Assembly (NCBI GenBank): GCA_022843225.1
Contig: JALHOC010000014.1
Location: 1 to 45,422 of the forward strand
Reading direction: 5' to 3'
Source: Hyphomonadaceae bacterium
Lineage (GTDB): Bacteria > Pseudomonadota > Alphaproteobacteria > Caulobacterales > Aquidulcibacteraceae
Length of the DNA: 45,422 nt
Shown here piece by piece: positions 42,775-45,422 of the stretch (position 1 is the first letter of the stretch; the number at the start of each line of letters is the position of its first letter). The notes beneath the pieces were generated by a model. The model did no database searches, had not been told where the DNA came from, and saw only the letters and a list, made by a program, of their open reading frames with translations. The position numbers and the translations under genes are program-made.

Positions 42775-43032
42775 CTAGACGCGGTTCTCAAGCACAAACA
42801 CGCGGACAGCCGAAGCGAGCGAGGCTTCGGGCGCGTCCTTGCCACGTCGTTCGTCGATTGACGCGATCAGCAGAGGCATGCTGGCGCCGCGCTCGCGCGC
42901 AATGCGCTCAAGCGCCGACCAGAATTGCGGCTCAAGCGCAAGCGATGTCCGATGGCCGGCGATTCGCATCGAGCGCTTCTGCAATGCGCCCTTCAAGCTC
43001 ATCTCCCGATTAGCGCGGGGGCGCTCATTCAT
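42775..43032 (-). CDS. Ribbon-helix-helix domain protein
   Basis: From the start at 43032 (MNERPRANREM) this is an 85-aa protein; a later Met at 43002 (MSLKGAL) is an alternative. It contains the ribbon KRSMRIAGHRTSLALEPQFW followed by two helices (ALERIARERG, SLASAVRVFVLENRV), matching RHH_4-type ribbon-helix-helix proteins that are usually encoded after DUF4169 and fumC in alphaproteobacteria. A DNA-binding or structural role is likely; targets unknown. It overlaps the DUF4169 gene by 8 bp and ends 3 bp from the convergent TIR gene. Confidence 0.8.
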   Translation of the reverse strand: MNERPRANREMSLKGALQKRSMRIAGHRTSLALEPQFWSALERIARERGASMPLLIASIDERRGKDAPEASLASAVRVFVLENRV

Positions 43033-43225
43033 CAGACTTGCGGTCATCAACCTTGTGTCCGTCGAGCTTGCGCGCGACGGCCTCCTGCTCAGCCTTGGTC
43101 AGGCGCTTCTGGGATTTGGTTCGCCCGAATGCGGCGCGGTTCGAAGCGGCGTCCCTATCGGCCTCGGTTCGGGCTTTCGCCTTCCGCGCCTGCCGGAGAT
43201 TGATCACTTCGCCCATGCTCATCAT
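43025..43225 (-). CDS. DUF4169 family protein
   Basis: This is a 66-aa, highly charged protein with the DUF4169 pattern: MGEVINLRQARKAKARTEA at the start, then NRAAFGRTKSQKRLTKAEQE and KLDGHKVD near the end. It is almost entirely helical by composition. The true start may be Met4 (43216). The family is found next to fumC and a ribbon-helix-helix gene in many alphaproteobacteria, and its role is unknown. TATATA on the minus strand near 43265-43270 could be part of its own promoter. Confidence 0.85.
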   Translation of the reverse strand: MMSMGEVINLRQARKAKARTEADRDAASNRAAFGRTKSQKRLTKAEQEAVARKLDGHKVDDRKSDE

Positions 43226-43303
43226 CTAGGCCCAAGCCGACGCACGGCCAAGGGCTACCGCGTCTATATACGCATTCGTACGGATCATGTTGATCATGCG
43301 CAA

Positions 43304-43320
43304 AATCGCTTGTCGCGATT
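43304..43320 (-). terminator. Weak hairpin downstream of fumC
   Basis: AATCGC and GCGATT (6-bp stem, 5-base loop) lie 19 bases after the fumC stop on the minus strand, followed by a short TTTT. It may be a weak terminator or attenuator between fumC and the DUF4169 gene. Confidence 0.3.
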
Positions 43321-43338
43321 GACAATAGGCGACCACCC

Positions 43339-44724
43339 CTAGCCCGGCCCGATCATCTTTTCCGGGCGTACGATGGCGTCGAAATCGGCTTCGGGGATGC
43401 CGTCCTTGATTGCTTCTTCGCGAAGAGTGGTCCCGTTCTTGTGCGCGGTCTTGGCGATCTTGGCGGCGCGGTCATAGCCAAATTTGGGCGCCAGCGCCGT
43501 CACCAGCATGAGCGAGCGGTCGAGATTGGCTTTGATGTTGTCTTCGCGCGCTTCCATGCCGACCACGCAATTATCCGCAAATGAAACGCTGGCGTCCGCC
43601 AACAAGCGCGTCGATTGCCAGAAATTGTATGCCATCACGGGGTTGAACACATTCAACTCGAAATGCCCGCTGGCGCCTGCGAACGTGATGGCGGCGTGAT
43701 TGCCGAACACCTGACAGCACACCATGGTCAGCGCTTCGCACTGCGTGGGGTTGACCTTCCCCGGCATGATCGAGGACCCCGGCTCGTTCTCCGGCAGCAT
43801 CAATTCGCCTAAGCCTGAGCGCGGGCCTGAACCCAAAAACCGGATGTCGTTGGCGATCTTGAACAGCGACGCCGCCACGGTGTTGAGCGCGCCGTGCGCG
43901 AATACCATCGCGTCATGGGCAGCCAAAGCCTCGAACTTGTTGGGTGCGGACGTGAATCTCATCCCCGTGATTGCGGCGATCCGTTCGGCGACCTTCTCGG
44001 CGAAGCCCACGGGCGCATTGAGCCCAGTGCCGACCGCCGTTCCGCCCTGCGCTAATTGCATCAGCAACGGCATGCTCTGCTCGATGCGGTGCAGGCCGTT
44101 GTCGATCTGTTGCACATAAGCTGAGAACTCCTGGCCGAGCGTCAACGGCGTCGCGTCTTGCGTGTGGGTGCGGCCGATCTTGATGATGTGGTCCCAGGCT
44201 TTCGCCTTGTCGTTCACCGCATTGCGTAACTTTTGCAAAGCCGGCTTCAGGCGATGTTCGATCTCTTCCGCCGCCGCGATGTGCATGGCGGTCGGGAAGG
44301 TATCGTTCGAGCTTTGGCTCATGTTCACGTGATCGTTAGGGTGGACGGGCTTCTTCGAGCCCATCTCGCCGCCCAGCATCTCGATCGCGCGGTTCGAGAT
44401 CACTTCGTTGGCGTTCATGTTCGATTGCGTGCCCGAGCCCGTCTGCCACACGCTCAAGGGAAAGTGTGCGTCCAGCTTGCCTTCGATTACCTCCTGCGCC
44501 GCTTTCACAATAGTTTCGCCCAAGGCCGGTTCGAGCCGCCCCAGCGCCATATTGGTCTCCGCCGCCGCGCGCTTGACGATGCCGAGCGCCCGAACCACAG
44601 GGCGCGGCATTTTTTCCTCGCCAATCTTGAAGTTTCCAAGCGATCTTTGCGCTTGAGCCCCCCAGTATTTATCAGTTTCCACCTGGATCGGTCCGAACGT
44701 ATCGGTTTCAGTGCGGGTGTTCAT
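43339..44724 (-). CDS. fumC: Fumarate hydratase, class II
   Basis: This oxygen-stable, iron-independent fumarase interconverts fumarate and malate in the TCA cycle. The 461-aa protein has the superfamily signature [35 protein letters not shown] and [20 protein letters not shown]. The length is normal for FumC homotetramers. It is followed by DUF4169 and ribbon-helix-helix genes on the same strand, and is divergent from the partial membrane gene at the window edge (47-bp gap). Confidence 0.97.
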   Translation of the reverse strand: MNTRTETDTFGPIQVETDKYWGAQAQRSLGNFKIGEEKMPRPVVRALGIVKRAAAETNMALGRLEPALGETIVKAAQEVIEGKLDAHFPLSVWQTGSGTQSNMNANEVISNRAIEMLGGEMGSKKPVHPNDHVNMSQSSNDTFPTAMHIAAAEEIEHRLKPALQKLRNAVNDKAKAWDHIIKIGRTHTQDATPLTLGQEFSAYVQQIDNGLHRIEQSMPLLMQLAQGGTAVGTGLNAPVGFAEKVAERIAAITGMRFTSAPNKFEALAAHDAMVFAHGALNTVAASLFKIANDIRFLGSGPRSGLGELMLPENEPGSSIMPGKVNPTQCEALTMVCCQVFGNHAAITFAGASGHFELNVFNPVMAYNFWQSTRLLADASVSFADNCVVGMEAREDNIKANLDRSLMLVTALAPKFGYDRAAKIAKTAHKNGTTLREEAIKDGIPEADFDAIVRPEKMIGPG

Positions 44725-44771
44725 AACGTTCTACCTTGCGAGAATCTGACGCGTTGTCGCTCGGGAGGGAT

Positions 44772-45422
44772 ATGGTGATGAGTGGGCGCGATCAAGCCGA
44801 TACCTCGCGGCGTGATGGGGGCGATTGGCGTATGCAGCTGAGGGACATGCGAACCGTCGCCGCTTTGCGCGCGCAGATGCCGTCGCAGGATGCGGTGGCG
44901 CGCCTCTCTGACCGCGCCTTGCGCGCCGCCGCGCATAATCCTGATCACAGCGATTTCGCCCGGGCCGCCGCCGTAGGCGAGCTGCGCGCGCGCAATCTTT
45001 CGCTCGATCCTTGGCGCATCGTCGTGCCGGGCTTCATCAAGCCAGCGGACATCGCCCGGCATGGCGAGCGGCTCTTCTTTGGCTGGGGCAGGGCAGTGCG
45101 GGTGTGGAGCGGGCGAGCGCTGTTCGTGATCCTGGCTGGTATGTTCATCGCGGTTGCGCTGTCGCCGAACCGCGAGCCGCTGACCACGGAGACGCGCTTC
45201 TGGATCGACTTTGCCGGGATGCGCTTTGACTCCGACGATGTCTTCGCGGCGCTCGGTCTGAGCATTCTGTCGCTGATCGGCATTTGGTTCTTCGCCTCGG
45301 CCTTGCGGCGTAAGCCCGCGCGCGTGTTGCTGTTGCGCAAATTCAACCAGCGCGCCTTGAGCGTGCCGCTCGAACGCATGATCGCCAGGGAACTACGGCC
45401 TTATGGCCATGTCGCTTCGCTC
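44772..45422 (+). CDS. Membrane protein, partial (runs off window end)
   Basis: An ATG at 44772 (GGGAGGGAT just upstream as Shine-Dalgarno) opens a frame with no stop to the window end, at least 217 codons. It has a soluble N-terminal part (about 1-115, Arg-rich, with DPWRIVVPGFIKPADIARHG), a transmembrane helix (about 119-135), a short extracytoplasmic loop, a second helix (about 160-178), and a cytoplasmic C-terminal segment beginning RVLLLRKFNQRALSVPLERM. The C-terminal pattern (LLLRkF, then an ELRPYG helix-turn) recalls an uncharacterised Rossmann-like domain found after membrane helices in some bacterial proteins, but too little is present to assign it. The minus-strand frames across here are shadows. 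Confidence 0.75.
   Translation, partial: MVMSGRDQADTSRRDGGDWRMQLRDMRTVAALRAQMPSQDAVARLSDRALRAAAHNPDHSDFARAAAVGELRARNLSLDPWRIVVPGFIKPADIARHGERLFFGWGRAVRVWSGRALFVILAGMFIAVALSPNREPLTTETRFWIDFAGMRFDSDDVFAALGLSILSLIGIWFFASALRRKPARVLLLRKFNQRALSVPLERMIARELRPYGHVASL

Noticed and set aside
43320-43325. TTGACA on the plus strand as a promoter
   Set aside because: It points into the 3' end of fumC in antisense and no gene follows on that strand.
1-45422. CRISPR array, insertion sequence or full prophage
   Set aside because: No regularly spaced direct repeats, transposase or integrase, or capsid/tail genes were seen on either strand.

Overview
The window is a gene-dense, GC-rich chromosomal segment of an alphaproteobacterium, most likely from Caulobacterales/Hyphomonadaceae. 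The reasons are: fliQ-fliR-flhB run directly into a CckA-type cell-cycle hybrid kinase, an order I recall from Caulobacter; recA has the alphaproteobacterial SOS box GTTC-N7-GTTC and is followed by alaS; fumC is followed by DUF4169 and ribbon-helix-helix genes; and zwf and edd form an Entner-Doudoroff operon. I read about 41 protein genes, one tRNA-Lys, one decayed gene (mprF) and a 35-codon gene that is easy to miss. There is no CRISPR array, no insertion sequence and no complete prophage. No stretch of more than 300 bases lacks a gene.

Layout. 1-5 kb: class I ribonucleotide reductase nrdA with a strong terminator and candidate NrdR boxes, a DMT transporter, a lone lepB, a VOC protein and a small lipoprotein. 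5-11 kb: a minus-strand unit mutA - GH25 lysozyme - mutB whose genes overlap by 4 bp, divergent from a nitronate monooxygenase-type flavoprotein. 10.8-11.9 kb: three small envelope-protein genes that look like a phage lysis module. 12-18.2 kb: glpK, tRNA-Lys(TTT), a thiolase, zwf and edd. 18.2-23.3 kb: the 35-codon ORF, then fliQ, fliR, flhB and cckA. 23.3-24.6 kb: an mprF remnant and a small ion-channel-like membrane protein. 24.6-29.8 kb: recA, alaS, a GNAT gene and a DUF6985-like protein. 29.8-34.3 kb: a small unknown, a crotonase, a GST, a GNAT gene, icd and trmJ. 34.3-40 kb: an M24 aminopeptidase P, prmA, a small unknown and a UvrD/PcrA helicase. 40-40.8 kb: an ArsR/SRPBCC pair. 40.8-42.8 kb: two tandem TIR proteins with different membrane modules. 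42.8-45.4 kb: RHH, DUF4169, fumC and the start of a membrane protein cut by the window edge.

How the genes work together. Central carbon metabolism is well represented: glycerol uptake (glpK), Entner-Doudoroff (zwf, edd), TCA cycle (icd, fumC), and beta-oxidation and propionate routes (thiolase, crotonase, mutAB). The flagellar export-gate genes share a transcription unit with the kinase that controls the CtrA programme in relatives.

The accessory signals I consider most worth following are: the tandem TIR genes, with near-identical TIR domains but different C-terminal membrane modules (DUF805 versus one membrane helix plus a putative extracytoplasmic beta domain); the lysozyme wedged between the methylmalonyl-CoA mutase subunits; the lysis-like three-gene cassette whose first ribosome binding site sits inside a hairpin; the internally deleted mprF; and the 35-aa ORF tail-to-tail with edd. 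All calls come from reading the sequence and from remembered family features; no database search was run.
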